Assembly (NCBI GenBank): GCA_017620635.1
Contig: JAGAUV010000026.1
Location: 24,682 to 88,681 of the forward strand
Direction of reading: 5' to 3'
Length of the DNA: 64,000 nt
Origin: Muribaculaceae bacterium
GTDB lineage: Bacteria; Bacteroidota; Bacteroidia; Bacteroidales; Muribaculaceae
The notes beneath the pieces are model-generated. The model worked only from the letters and a program-made list of their open reading frames with translations. It was not told where the DNA came from and made no database searches. Every line of letters starts with the position of its first letter. Position 1 is the stretch's first letter. Both the position numbers and the translations under genes were made by a program. Shown here piece by piece: positions 44,194 through 53,004 of this stretch.

Positions 44194-45474
44194 ATGAGCT
44201 ACGCACCGCTGGCCGAACGCTTACGGCCCCGAAATCTTGACGAGTACATAGGTCAGAAGCATCTTGTAGGTCCCGACGGCATAATTCGACGCATGATAGA
44301 GACCGGCAATGTCGCTTCGTTCATACTCTGGGGTCCTCCCGGAGTCGGTAAGACGACACTTGCGAGGATCATTGCCAATTCTACGCGCTCGCCGTTCTAC
44401 ACCCTGTCGGCTGTCACTGCCGGGGTAAAGGAAGTGCGCGAGGTGCTCGAAAGGGCACGTGCGGATGCGGCCGGAATGTTTTCTAACGGCAGGCCGATAT
44501 TGTTTATCGATGAAATACACCGTTTCAGCAAATCGCAGCAGGACAGTCTGCTCGGAGCTGTAGAGAACGGCACCGTCACTCTCATCGGAGCCACAACCGA
44601 GAATCCGTCGTTCGAAGTGATACGCCCTTTGCTCTCACGGGCTCAGGTCTATACTCTTAAGTCGCTCGATGAAAATGACCTTGATGAATTGCTCGACAGA
44701 GCTATAAACACGGACGAAGGACTTGCCGGCGCCAAGGTAAGGGTAGAGCAGAAGGCCGCCCTTTTCAGATATAGCGGCGGCGATGCGCGAAAGCTCCTGA
44801 ACATACTCGATCTTTTATACCAGTCCACACCGATCGGCAGTGAGATAGTGATCAACGACCGGGTCATATCGGAGCGCCTTCAGGAGAACCCTCAGGCCTA
44901 CGACAAAGACGGCGAGATGCACTACGACATCATTTCGGCATTTATAAAGAGTATCAGGGGCAGCGATCCCGACGCTGCTGTCTATTGGCTCGCACGTATG
45001 ATAGCCGGAGGCGAAGACCCCGAGTTCATAGCACGCAGGATGTGTATTTCGGCATCCGAGGATATCGGCCTGGCCAATCCTAATGCTATGCTGATAGCAA
45101 ACACTACATTCGATGTCATAAAGAAGATCGGCATGCCCGAAGGCCGCATTCCTTTGTCGGAATGTGCCATCTACCTTGCCCAGTCGGCAAAAAGCAATTC
45201 TGCTTATCTTGCCATAGATGCGGCGCTTGCCGAGGTAGAGCGCTCGGGCAATCTGCCTGTGCCTTTGCACCTTCGCAACGCCCCGACGGCGCTGATGAAG
45301 AAACTTGACTATGGCAGGAATTACCGTTACGCACACGACTATCCGGGTAATTTTGTTGTGCAGCAGTACCGTCCCGACGCTATCGCCGACAAGAAGTTCT
45401 GGCATCCATGCAGCAATCCGGCTGAGGATGTGATGCGTCAGCGGCATGAATCGAGGTGGGGTAAGGATAATTAA
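44194..45474 (+). CDS. rarA: Replication-associated recombination protein A (MgsA/RarA)
   Basis: A 426-residue AAA+ clamp-loader-like ATPase acting at stalled forks. Walker A GPPGVGKTT (47-55), Walker B LFIDEIHRFSKSQQD near 105, sensor 1 GATTENPSFE; the C-terminal tetramerisation part contains IARRMCISASEDIGLANP. Starts MSYAPLAERLRPRNLDEYIGQ, typical. No clear promoter was seen in the 123 bp before it; a weak 8-bp stem (44093-44128) lies there. Confidence 0.96.
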   Translation: MSYAPLAERLRPRNLDEYIGQKHLVGPDGIIRRMIETGNVASFILWGPPGVGKTTLARIIANSTRSPFYTLSAVTAGVKEVREVLERARADAAGMFSNGRPILFIDEIHRFSKSQQDSLLGAVENGTVTLIGATTENPSFEVIRPLLSRAQVYTLKSLDENDLDELLDRAINTDEGLAGAKVRVEQKAALFRYSGGDARKLLNILDLLYQSTPIGSEIVINDRVISERLQENPQAYDKDGEMHYDIISAFIKSIRGSDPDAAVYWLARMIAGGEDPEFIARRMCISASEDIGLANPNAMLIANTTFDVIKKIGMPEGRIPLSECAIYLAQSAKSNSAYLAIDAALAEVERSGNLPVPLHLRNAPTALMKKLDYGRNYRYAHDYPGNFVVQQYRPDAIADKKFWHPCSNPAEDVMRQRHESRWGKDN

Positions 45475-45519
45475 CTTGTTTTAAGTTGTGTGTGCGGCGG
45501 CGTTGCACATGTGTGGCGC

Positions 45520-45549
45520 TACCTTTGCATCGTGAGTCAACGTTGACTC
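45520..45549 (+). promoter_or_regulatory. Promoter and 16-bp palindrome before the 25-codon ORF
   Basis: TACCTTTG (45520-45527) then CA. The perfect palindrome GAGTCAACGTTGACTC (45534-45549) begins about where transcription should start, so it could be an operator or, in RNA, a 6-bp hairpin with an ACGT loop at the 5' end. The -33 box is not clear. Confidence 0.6.
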
Positions 45550-45568
45550 CGCTTAAAACAATTAACAT

Positions 45569-45646
45569 ATGAACCTCATCCTCGCCTTAATCCTCATCGC
45601 CGGCTGGACATATCCGGCCCTCAAAGAACTTAAGTTGATCAAGTAA
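45569..45646 (+). CDS. 25-residue hydrophobic peptide (unrecognised small ORF)
   Basis: An ATG-to-TAA frame of 25 codons: MNLILALILIAG, then WTYPALKELK and a basic end LIK. It has a hydrophobic N-terminal half and a lysine-containing amphipathic end, so it may be a membrane peptide. It has its own promoter box upstream and a perfect terminator hairpin about 38 bp downstream, so it forms a separate transcription unit of roughly 180 nt in the 346-bp gap between rarA and the RND operon. No family recognised; it could alternatively be a leader peptide or a small RNA with a fortuitous frame. Confidence 0.55.
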   Translation: MNLILALILIAGWTYPALKELKLIK

Positions 45647-45683
45647 ACTACTTATTGTCATTCTCCTTTCACCTCATCTCTTA

Positions 45684-45722
45684 CTCCGGCTGCCGGTCCT
45701 GGCAGCCGGAGTTCGCTTTCTT
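45684..45722 (+). terminator. Terminator after the 25-codon ORF
   Basis: CTCCGGCTGCC (45684-45694) with GGCAGCCGGAG (45701-45711), a perfect 11-bp stem with loop GGTCCT, then TTCGCTTTCTT. Confidence 0.8.
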
Positions 45723-45768
45723 AAGATATGTTATTTTAAGTTACAATTTCACTAACGGTAAACGTTTG

Positions 45769-45801
45769 TTTTGAAAATATGCTTATTTAAAGTTATTTTT
45801 G
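45769..45801 (+). promoter_or_regulatory. Promoter of the RND efflux operon
   Basis: TTTTG (45769-45773), 20-bp spacer, TATTTTTG (45794-45801). The ATG is 20 bp after the box, giving a short leader. No regulator gene or obvious operator is adjacent. Confidence 0.7.
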
Positions 45802-45820
45802 TATTAAAATTAAGCTATCC

Positions 45821-46930
45821 ATGAAAAAAGTAATATATCCGGTCTTTCTTGTCTCCATTATGCTATTGGGAGCTTGCAGCGATAAACAGTCACGGCAGAA
45901 GCCGTCCGCAAACTATCCCCTGGAAACTGTCGATATCAGTGATCATACACTCAAGGCAGAGTATGCCGCGTCGGTAAAGGGGTGTCAGACGGTAGAGATA
46001 CGTCCGCAGGTCGAAGGATTGCTCACACAGATATGTATACGCGAAGGAGATGCCGTGCATAAGGGGCAGGTCCTGTTTGAGATCGATCCGGCCCAGTTCC
46101 AGGCGGCATATGATGTGGCATGTGCCAATGTGATGAGTTCTGAAGCTGCTGTGTCGACCGCCAGGCTGGTGCTCGACAGCAATGAGGAACTGTACAGGGA
46201 GAATATTATTTCGGATTTCGAAGTTAATACCGCCAAGAATGAACTTGCCGCAGCAGAGGCCAGGCTCGCCTTGGCAAAGGCTGAGCTTGAAAAGGCGGCG
46301 ACCAATCTGTCGTACACACAGGTCAAGTCGCCTGTCGACGGTGTGGCGAGTATGATTCCCTTCCGTGCCGGAGCTCTCGTGAGCCCCAATATTGCTTCGC
46401 CTCTTGTGACCGTAAGCGATGATGACGATGTATACGCCTATTTCTCGCTGTCTGAAAAGCAGATGCTCGATATGGTCGCAAAGTACGGCTCGCTTAAAAA
46501 CACAATATCGCAGATGCCCGAAGTGGAGTTCCGTATGAGCAACAATGAGTTGTATCCTGTCAAGGGCCACATCGATGCTGTAAGCGGCGTGATCGACAGA
46601 TCTACAGGTGCCGTAAGCGTCCGTGCCGTCTTCCCCAATCCCGACAGGCTGCTGCGAGAGGGCTCTACAGGTACTGTCGTGATTCCTTACGACTACAAGG
46701 ACTGCATCGTGATACCGCAGAGCGCCACATACGAGCTTCAGGAAAAGACTTTTGTCTATAAGGTTGTCGACGGCAAGGCGACATCGGCGGAGATAAAGAT
46801 ACTGCCGCAGTCAAACGGCTACCAGTATATCGTGACCGACGGTCTCGCAAAGGGAGATGTGATTGTGTCGGAAGGAGCCGGTCTTATCAAGGAAGGAACA
46901 GAAATAATTACAAATACCGATAAGCAATGA
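45821..46930 (+). CDS. RND efflux periplasmic adaptor (membrane fusion protein)
   Basis: A 369-residue HlyD/AcrA-type lipoprotein: signal ending in LLGAC, a barrel-sandwich (lipoyl-like) start VEIRPQVEGLLTQICIREGD, a helical hairpin (about 90-165), CTerminal barrel. It bridges the pump and the outer-membrane channel. ATG overlap with the pump gene is 4 bp. Substrate unknown. Confidence 0.95.
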   Translation: MKKVIYPVFLVSIMLLGACSDKQSRQKPSANYPLETVDISDHTLKAEYAASVKGCQTVEIRPQVEGLLTQICIREGDAVHKGQVLFEIDPAQFQAAYDVACANVMSSEAAVSTARLVLDSNEELYRENIISDFEVNTAKNELAAAEARLALAKAELEKAATNLSYTQVKSPVDGVASMIPFRAGALVSPNIASPLVTVSDDDDVYAYFSLSEKQMLDMVAKYGSLKNTISQMPEVEFRMSNNELYPVKGHIDAVSGVIDRSTGAVSVRAVFPNPDRLLREGSTGTVVIPYDYKDCIVIPQSATYELQEKTFVYKVVDGKATSAEIKILPQSNGYQYIVTDGLAKGDVIVSEGAGLIKEGTEIITNTDKQ

Positions 46931-49900
46931 CAATAAAGACATTTATCGACAGGCCGATATTGTCGTGTGTGATATCGGTAGCCATCGTGTTGTTGGGTTT
47001 GCTGTCGCTCATGAGTCTGCCGGTAGAGCAGTATCCCGAGATTGCGCCCCCTACAGTAAGTGTCCGTGCGAACTATACCGGAGCCAATGCCGAGACGGTG
47101 CTCAAGAGTGTTATAGTTCCCATCGAGGAGGCTGTCAACGGCGTGGAGGACATGCTCTATATGGTATCGTCGGCCACAAACACCGGCTCAGCAAATATTC
47201 AGGTATATTTCAAGCAGGGAACTGATGCCGATATGGCGATGGTAAATGTACAGAACCGCCTCGCATCTGCGCAGGGCCTTCTGCCGGCTGAGGTAACAAG
47301 GAGCGGTGTCAATGTGCGCAAGCGCCAGACTTCGCGTATCAAGACCTTGGCTATGTATAGTCCCGACGGTACTTTCGATCAGAAGTTCCTCTCCAACTAT
47401 ATGAAGATTAACATAGAGCCGCGACTGTCGCGTGTGCCAGGTGTCGGAGAGGTCGATATCATGGGTGCCGACTACTCGCTGCGAATATGGCTCGACCCCG
47501 GCAAGATGGCCCAGTACAAGCTTATGCCATCTGATATACGCACCGTGCTCGAGCAGCAGAATCTTGAATCTCCGGCCGGTACACTTGGCGCCGAGTCCGA
47601 CAATACATTCCGCTACACGCTCAAGTATCGCGGCCGATATGAGAACGAGAGCGATTTCGAGAACATGGTCGTGCGCGCTTTCCCCGATGGCTCCATATTG
47701 CGTTTGAAGGATGTGGCCAGAGTGGAACTCGGTGCCAGATCATATGAATATCTCGGCACTGTCAACGGCAAGCCGGGTACAACGTGTATGATATCGCAGA
47801 CCTCGGGCTCGAACGCAAACGAGATCATCGAGGCTATCGACAAAGAGGTGGAGAACATAAGGCGTACACTTCCTAAAGGCATGGAGATCGTAGACCTTAT
47901 GAGTACGAAGGACTTCCTCGACGCCTCGATACACAACGTGATCAAGACGCTCCTCGAGGCTATACTGCTCGTCGTGCTTGTCGTCTATGTCTTCCTTCAG
48001 AGCTTCAGGGCCACGCTGATACCTACGCTGTCGATTGTGGTGTCGCTCGTCGGTACTTTTGTATTCCTCAAGGTTGCCGGTTTCAGTCTCAACCTCATCA
48101 CGCTCTTTGCGCTCGTCCTTGTGATCGGTACAGTGGTCGACGATGCCATAGTCGTGGTGGAAGCCGTGCAGGCCAAATTCGATGAAGGAATTACGTCGGC
48201 CTACGAGGCCACGGTAAAAGGCATGGATGGCATTACAGCGGCTCTGCTTACCACAACAATCGTGTTTATGGCTGTGTTTATACCGGTAAGCTTTATGGGC
48301 GGAACCACGGGTACTTTCTATACACAGTTCGGTCTCACGATGGCTGTGGCGGTAGGCATATCGCTGCTCAACGCCATGACACTCAGTCCGGCATTGTGCG
48401 CTCTACTGATGACTCCTCACGACGACAAGGGCAAGACTTTCTCGTCGAGATTCCATCTGGCTTTCGACGCCTCGTTCGACCGTCTCGTAAACAGGTACAG
48501 CTCCGGCGTCAAATTCATGTCCTCGCGCAAGTGGCTTGCGGCTTTGATGATACTGCTTGCCGGCGGCAGTCTCTACTGGATGATATCCACCACAAAGACC
48601 GGCCTTGTGCCGCAGGAGGATATGGGCTCTATAAATATAGATGTCAAGACTCCTGTAGGTACGAACCTTGAGGAGACCATGAAAGTAATGGAGGAGATCG
48701 ACCGTCGCATCAACGATCTGCCGCAGCTTCACGCCTATTCGAAAACTGCAGGTATGGGCACGATGAGCGGCATGGGATCGTCGAGCGGCATGTTCAATAT
48801 CCGACTTAAAGACTGGAGCGAACGCCGTGGCGAAGGCGATGATATAGAATCGGTAATCGACGAGATCTACAGGCGTACGGCCGACATAACAGGTGCGCGT
48901 ATCATTGTCTTTACGCGAGGCATGATTCCCGGCTATGGTGCCAGCAATGGCTTTGAGATACATGTGCAGGATCAGAAAGGCGGTAAGATAGACGATCTCG
49001 AGAAGATAGCTACAAGAGTGATCGAAGAACTGGGCCGGCGCCCGGAGATTGCCAGGGCTACTACTTCGTTCGATTCAAGATATCCTCAGTATCTTGTCGA
49101 GGTGGATGCCGCAAACGCTTTGCGACACGGTGTTCAGCCCGGCGATGTCCTCTCTGTCCTGTCGGGATATATAGGCGGCTCGTACGCTTCGAATATCAAC
49201 AGGTTTTCGAAACTCTACAGGGTAATGGTGCAGGCTTCGCCTGAGTTCCGTCTCGATACCGACGCCCTGTCGAATATATTCGTGCGTAACTCGTCGGGCG
49301 AGATGACTCCTATCAATCAGTACCTTACCCTGACAAGGGTATATGGTCCACAGTCCTTGTCGCGATTCAATCTATTCTCTTCGATACAGATCAACGGTAC
49401 TCCGGCGAGCGGATATAGCTCGGGCGAGGCGATTGAAGCTGTCAAGGAGGTGTGTGCGGCCAACCTTCCGGCCGGTTACGGCTATGAGTTCGGTGGCATG
49501 AGTAGGGAAGAGGCGTCGGCCGGCACGTCCACTGTGTTTATATTCGTGGTCTGCGTGGTGTTCATATATCTGATATTGTGCGCGCTGTATGAAAGCTTGT
49601 TTATCCCCTGGGCTGTGATACTTTCTGTTCCTTTCGGCCTTATGGGCAGCTTCCTGTTCGCGCGTATGTTCGGACTTGAAAACAATATCTATCTTCAGAT
49701 AGGCCTGCTTATGCTTATCGGTCTGCTCGCCAAGACTGCTATTCTGATGACAGAGTATGCCTCCGACCGTCACAAAGCCGGCATGTCGATAGTCGATGCG
49801 GTAATATCGGCGGCAAGAGCGCGTCTGCGCCCCATACTCATGACTTCTCTCACGATGATCTTCGGCATGATACCTCTTGCTTTTGCCTCAGGTGTCGGTG

Positions 49901-50043
49901 CGAATGGTAATATATCTATAGGTGTCGGCACTGTGGGCGGTATGCTTATCGGCACGATAGCGTTGCTCTTTATTGTGCCGGTGCTTTATATCGTGTTCCA
50001 GACCATCGAAGAACGTGTAATGCCTAACAGAAAGAGAAAATGA
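46927..50043 (+). CDS. RND multidrug efflux pump, HAE1/AcrB type
   Basis: A 1038-residue inner-membrane trimeric proton antiporter. Twelve membrane helices with two large periplasmic loops; proton relay Asp-Asp in GTVVDDAIVVVEAVQ near 405 and the Lys in GLLAKTAILMTEYA near 940 are intact. The N-terminal FIDRPILSCVISVAIVLLG and PVEQYPEIAPP are typical. Drugs or bile salts are likely substrates for a gut anaerobe, by inference. Confidence 0.96.
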   Translation: MTIKTFIDRPILSCVISVAIVLLGLLSLMSLPVEQYPEIAPPTVSVRANYTGANAETVLKSVIVPIEEAVNGVEDMLYMVSSATNTGSANIQVYFKQGTDADMAMVNVQNRLASAQGLLPAEVTRSGVNVRKRQTSRIKTLAMYSPDGTFDQKFLSNYMKINIEPRLSRVPGVGEVDIMGADYSLRIWLDPGKMAQYKLMPSDIRTVLEQQNLESPAGTLGAESDNTFRYTLKYRGRYENESDFENMVVRAFPDGSILRLKDVARVELGARSYEYLGTVNGKPGTTCMISQTSGSNANEIIEAIDKEVENIRRTLPKGMEIVDLMSTKDFLDASIHNVIKTLLEAILLVVLVVYVFLQSFRATLIPTLSIVVSLVGTFVFLKVAGFSLNLITLFALVLVIGTVVDDAIVVVEAVQAKFDEGITSAYEATVKGMDGITAALLTTTIVFMAVFIPVSFMGGTTGTFYTQFGLTMAVAVGISLLNAMTLSPALCALLMTPHDDKGKTFSSRFHLAFDASFDRLVNRYSSGVKFMSSRKWLAALMILLAGGSLYWMISTTKTGLVPQEDMGSINIDVKTPVGTNLEETMKVMEEIDRRINDLPQLHAYSKTAGMGTMSGMGSSSGMFNIRLKDWSERRGEGDDIESVIDEIYRRTADITGARIIVFTRGMIPGYGASNGFEIHVQDQKGGKIDDLEKIATRVIEELGRRPEIARATTSFDSRYPQYLVEVDAANALRHGVQPGDVLSVLSGYIGGSYASNINRFSKLYRVMVQASPEFRLDTDALSNIFVRNSSGEMTPINQYLTLTRVYGPQSLSRFNLFSSIQINGTPASGYSSGEAIEAVKEVCAANLPAGYGYEFGGMSREEASAGTSTVFIFVVCVVFIYLILCALYESLFIPWAVILSVPFGLMGSFLFARMFGLENNIYLQIGLLMLIGLLAKTAILMTEYASDRHKAGMSIVDAVISAARARLRPILMTSLTMIFGMIPLAFASGVGANGNISIGVGTVGGMLIGTIALLFIVPVLYIVFQTIEERVMPNRKRK

Positions 50044-51392
50044 AGAACGCAATATACATCCTGGCGCCGGCTGCTTTAATGTTTATTACGAGTGCCTGTG
50101 CGCTTTACAGTAAATACGACCGCCCGGAGGTGGAATACGATACCTCTGCTCTGGAGAAGTCCGATACTTTGGGGCAGCCCTTGGCGGCGATGTCGTGGAC
50201 GGAACTTTTTGCGGATCCGTGCCTTGTGGCGTGGATCGAAAAGGGACTCGAGAATAATACCGACCTGAGGGTGGCTCAGCTCAATGTCGACAAAGCCGCG
50301 GCTACATACAATGCTTCCCGATTGGCATATCTGCCTTCTCTCGGTGTAAATGCCGATGTCTCGGCCGGGAATAAGACCGACAGCCGCTTTCAGATAGGTC
50401 CATCGGCAAGCTGGGAGATAGATATATTTGGCAAGCAGCGCAATCTTAAGAAATCTGCTGAGGCGTCGTTCTATGCCTCGGAGGCTTATAGGCAGGCTGT
50501 AAAGACATCTCTTATTGCTTCGATAGCGGAAGGATATTACAATCTGCTTATGCTTGACAATCAGCTCGATATTAGCGAGCGTACATTGAAGATATGGGAG
50601 TATAACATACGTGCCATGAAGGCGCTCAAACGGGCCGGACGTTCCAATGAAGCCGGTCAGTTGCAGGCGACAGCGAATAAACTTAAAGTTGAGAGCTCGG
50701 CGCGTGCGCTCAGGGAGCAGATCGCCGTTCAGGAAAATGCCGTGAGGTCATTGCTCCTCGACCCGGACATGGACATGACACGAAGCAAACTTTCGCTTCA
50801 GACCTTCCCCGATTCGCTTGCGTCGAGCGTGAGCGTGGACTTGCTTTCAAACCGCCCCGACGTGTTGGCTGCCGAGTACGAACTGCAGAAGGCTTTCTAT
50901 GATGTGAACGTCTCGCGTTCGGCTTTTTATCCTTCGCTTAAGCTGTCGGGAAATGCCGGATGGTCTACAAGCTGGGGCAGCGGCATTGCCAACCCGTCGT
51001 CATGGATAACCAATGCAATAGCTTCGCTTGCGGCTCCTGTATTCGACCGTGGCACAAACAACGCGAATCTTAAGATATCGAAGGCTCAGTATGAGATAGC
51101 TTCCTTAAAGTTTCAGCAGGCTCTGCTTGATGCAGGCATGGAGGTCAACGATGCTCTTACTGCATGGCAGTCCGCTCGCGACAGGCTCAAGATTGATGCC
51201 GAACAGATAACCGTACTCGAAAAAGCGGTGCGTACTACCCAGTTGCTGATGCGCAACTCGCCGACAAACTACCTTGAGGTGCTTACCGCGCAGCAACGTC
51301 TGCTTGAGGCTCAGTTGACTGAATCCGCTGACAGATACAGCGAGATACAGGCCGTGATAAGGCTGTATCACGCACTTGGCGGCGGCCGGTAG
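50040..51392 (+). CDS. RND outer-membrane channel (TolC/OprM-like, NodT family)
   Basis: A 450-residue outer-membrane factor lipoprotein (ITSAC lipobox). Two repeats of helical hairpin plus strands are visible; LLSNRPDVLAAEYELQKAFYDVNVSRSAFYP is the conserved OMF core (shown in part: SNRPDVLAAEYEL). ATG overlaps the pump stop by 4 bp, completing a three-gene pump operon. It converges on znuC with 9 bp between stops. Confidence 0.94.
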   Translation: MKNAIYILAPAALMFITSACALYSKYDRPEVEYDTSALEKSDTLGQPLAAMSWTELFADPCLVAWIEKGLENNTDLRVAQLNVDKAAATYNASRLAYLPSLGVNADVSAGNKTDSRFQIGPSASWEIDIFGKQRNLKKSAEASFYASEAYRQAVKTSLIASIAEGYYNLLMLDNQLDISERTLKIWEYNIRAMKALKRAGRSNEAGQLQATANKLKVESSARALREQIAVQENAVRSLLLDPDMDMTRSKLSLQTFPDSLASSVSVDLLSNRPDVLAAEYELQKAFYDVNVSRSAFYPSLKLSGNAGWSTSWGSGIANPSSWITNAIASLAAPVFDRGTNNANLKISKAQYEIASLKFQQALLDAGMEVNDALTAWQSARDRLKIDAEQITVLEKAVRTTQLLMRNSPTNYLEVLTAQQRLLEAQLTESADRYSEIQAVIRLYHALGGGR

Positions 51393-51423
51393 TTTTGTTT
51401 CTCAGTCTACACAGTCTACCGGC
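51385..51423. terminator. Possible shared hairpin over the two convergent stops
   Basis: GCCGGTAG (51385-51392) and CTACCGGC (51416-51423) pair perfectly around a 23-base loop that holds the gap and the znuC stop. The arms are coding 3' ends of the OMF and znuC genes. No strong T-run. Confidence 0.4.
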
Positions 51424-52151
51424 GCATAGTGGTGTCGGTGGGTGCACTCATTGAGGCTGTGGTCTACTATGACATGACGCGACGCCAGCTCGTCGATCTT
51501 GGAAATCTGATGGCTTACGAGCAATACGGTTGTCCGGGCCGGCATGGATTTGAGTATGTGGTACAGTCGCTCTTCGAAGTGCCTGTCGAGGTAGCTGAGA
51601 GGCTCGTCGAGAATGAGTACGTCGGGCGACGCCACAAGGGCTCTGCCTAAAAGCGTGCGCTGTAGCTGACCGCCAGAGAGCCGGCCTATAGGACGGTCGG
51701 CAAGGTCTGTCAGCTCGATAAGCTCAAGTGTATTGTCTACGATATTCTGCTTCTCGTCTTTGCCCAATGACTTTTTAGACAGCAGGCCCGATGCCACCAC
51801 TTCGCGTACTGTGATCGGGAACTGAGAGTCCACGCTGTTTTTCTGTGGCAGATAGCCGGGGCGGAATGCCGAGTGTGTCATCTGCGCTCCGTTTTGGTCG
51901 TAGAATACTATATTGCCCTGTGTCGGGCTGAGCAGGCCGAGGATGAGACGGAGCAGGGTAGTCTTGCCTCCGCCGTTGGGGCCTGTTATTGCAATGAAGT
52001 CGCCGTGGTCAACGGTAAAGTTGACGTCATCGAGTACGATGCGGTCGTTGCGGACAAACGAAACATCGCACAGCGACAGAAGCGGTTTGCTGTCGCCGTG
52101 TTGCGAGCATGCCGCGCAAAGGCATGGATCACTGTGCCCCGGCGATTTCAT
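51402..52151 (-). CDS. znuC: Metal ABC transporter ATPase (ZnuC-like)
   Basis: A 249-residue ABC ATPase: Walker A GPNGGGKTT (57-65), signature LSGGQ near 157, Walker B LILDEP. It would power zinc or manganese uptake with ZnuA and a ZnuB permease, but no permease gene is in the window. The N-terminal 25 residues precede the ABC fold and hold Cys and His (PCLCAACSQHGD); the tail has NECTHRHHYAPVDC. Both are possible metal-binding ends. Its start overlaps znuA by 23 bp. Confidence 0.88.
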   Translation of the reverse strand: MKSPGHSDPCLCAACSQHGDSKPLLSLCDVSFVRNDRIVLDDVNFTVDHGDFIAITGPNGGGKTTLLRLILGLLSPTQGNIVFYDQNGAQMTHSAFRPGYLPQKNSVDSQFPITVREVVASGLLSKKSLGKDEKQNIVDNTLELIELTDLADRPIGRLSGGQLQRTLLGRALVASPDVLILDEPLSYLDRHFEERLYHILKSMPARTTVLLVSHQISKIDELASRHVIVDHSLNECTHRHHYAPVDCVD

Positions 52152-53004
52152 CTGCGATAAGTTTAAGTTGATCCTGCCAGAAATAGTCGAGCAGATTTAC
52201 AGAGACAAGACGCGATCCTATGCCCTGACTCATTATCTCGGCCTGGCGCGAGTCGATACCCGGCTGGAAGAAGAATACCTCTACGCTGTCGGCTTTCGCA
52301 TGGTCTATCGCTTCTGCGAGAGCTTTTGCCGAGAGATCTTTGCCTTCGACGCCAAGAGGAAGCTGCTCAAGAGCGAACTCACGGGCGAAATAACTTAGTG
52401 ATGGATGCCACACGGCAAAGGTGCGGCGCTTGGCCTTTCCGAGCGTTTCGCTTACCTTGTCGCGCAGTTCTGCCAGCGAATCGTTGAATTGGGTGTAGCG
52501 CTCCGTCAGTCCGTCTTTTATGTCGGGATATTCTTCTGATAATGTCTTGTACATTATCGAAGCTATGTTGCCGGCTCCTTCGAATGAGCTCCAGTAATGC
52601 GGATCTACAGCCATTTCATGATGGTGGCCGCACGCTTCCGTGCCGTGACCATGACCATGGTTGCCATATATCAGTTCGGTCTCCCCGATGGTGGGTACAT
52701 AGGCCGTGTTGGACCCGAGCGATTCTTTGAGAGTCTTTTCGAACGGCAGTACACCGGTCGGAAAGTATATGTCGGCATTGTCAAGTGCCAGACGCTGAGA
52801 GGTCGACGGATCGAAATTTTCAGGATCGGCACCCTGCCCGAGTATGGTCACGACATCGAAGCCGGGGCCGGCGAGCTGTTCAAGTATCTGTCGTTGCGGT
52901 TCTATGCTGACTGCAAGGACTGTCTTGTCTTGATTTGTCTTGTTGCTGCACGAAACCGACAGAACGAGTGCGGCTGTAGCAATAACTGACTTAAAGATTT
53001 GCAT
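52129..53004 (-). CDS. znuA: Metal ABC transporter substrate-binding lipoprotein (ZnuA-like)
   Basis: A 291-residue cluster A-I binding protein for Zn2+ or Mn2+. Lipobox LSVSC (Cys19); a His-rich loop NHGHGHGTEACGHHHE (115-130) typical of zinc ZnuA, then MAVDPHYW with a metal-ligand His. It overlaps nfnB by 14 bp and znuC by 23 bp. The His-rich loop favours zinc. Confidence 0.92.
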   Translation of the reverse strand: MQIFKSVIATAALVLSVSCSNKTNQDKTVLAVSIEPQRQILEQLAGPGFDVVTILGQGADPENFDPSTSQRLALDNADIYFPTGVLPFEKTLKESLGSNTAYVPTIGETELIYGNHGHGHGTEACGHHHEMAVDPHYWSSFEGAGNIASIMYKTLSEEYPDIKDGLTERYTQFNDSLAELRDKVSETLGKAKRRTFAVWHPSLSYFAREFALEQLPLGVEGKDLSAKALAEAIDHAKADSVEVFFFQPGIDSRQAEIMSQGIGSRLVSVNLLDYFWQDQLKLIADEIAGAQ

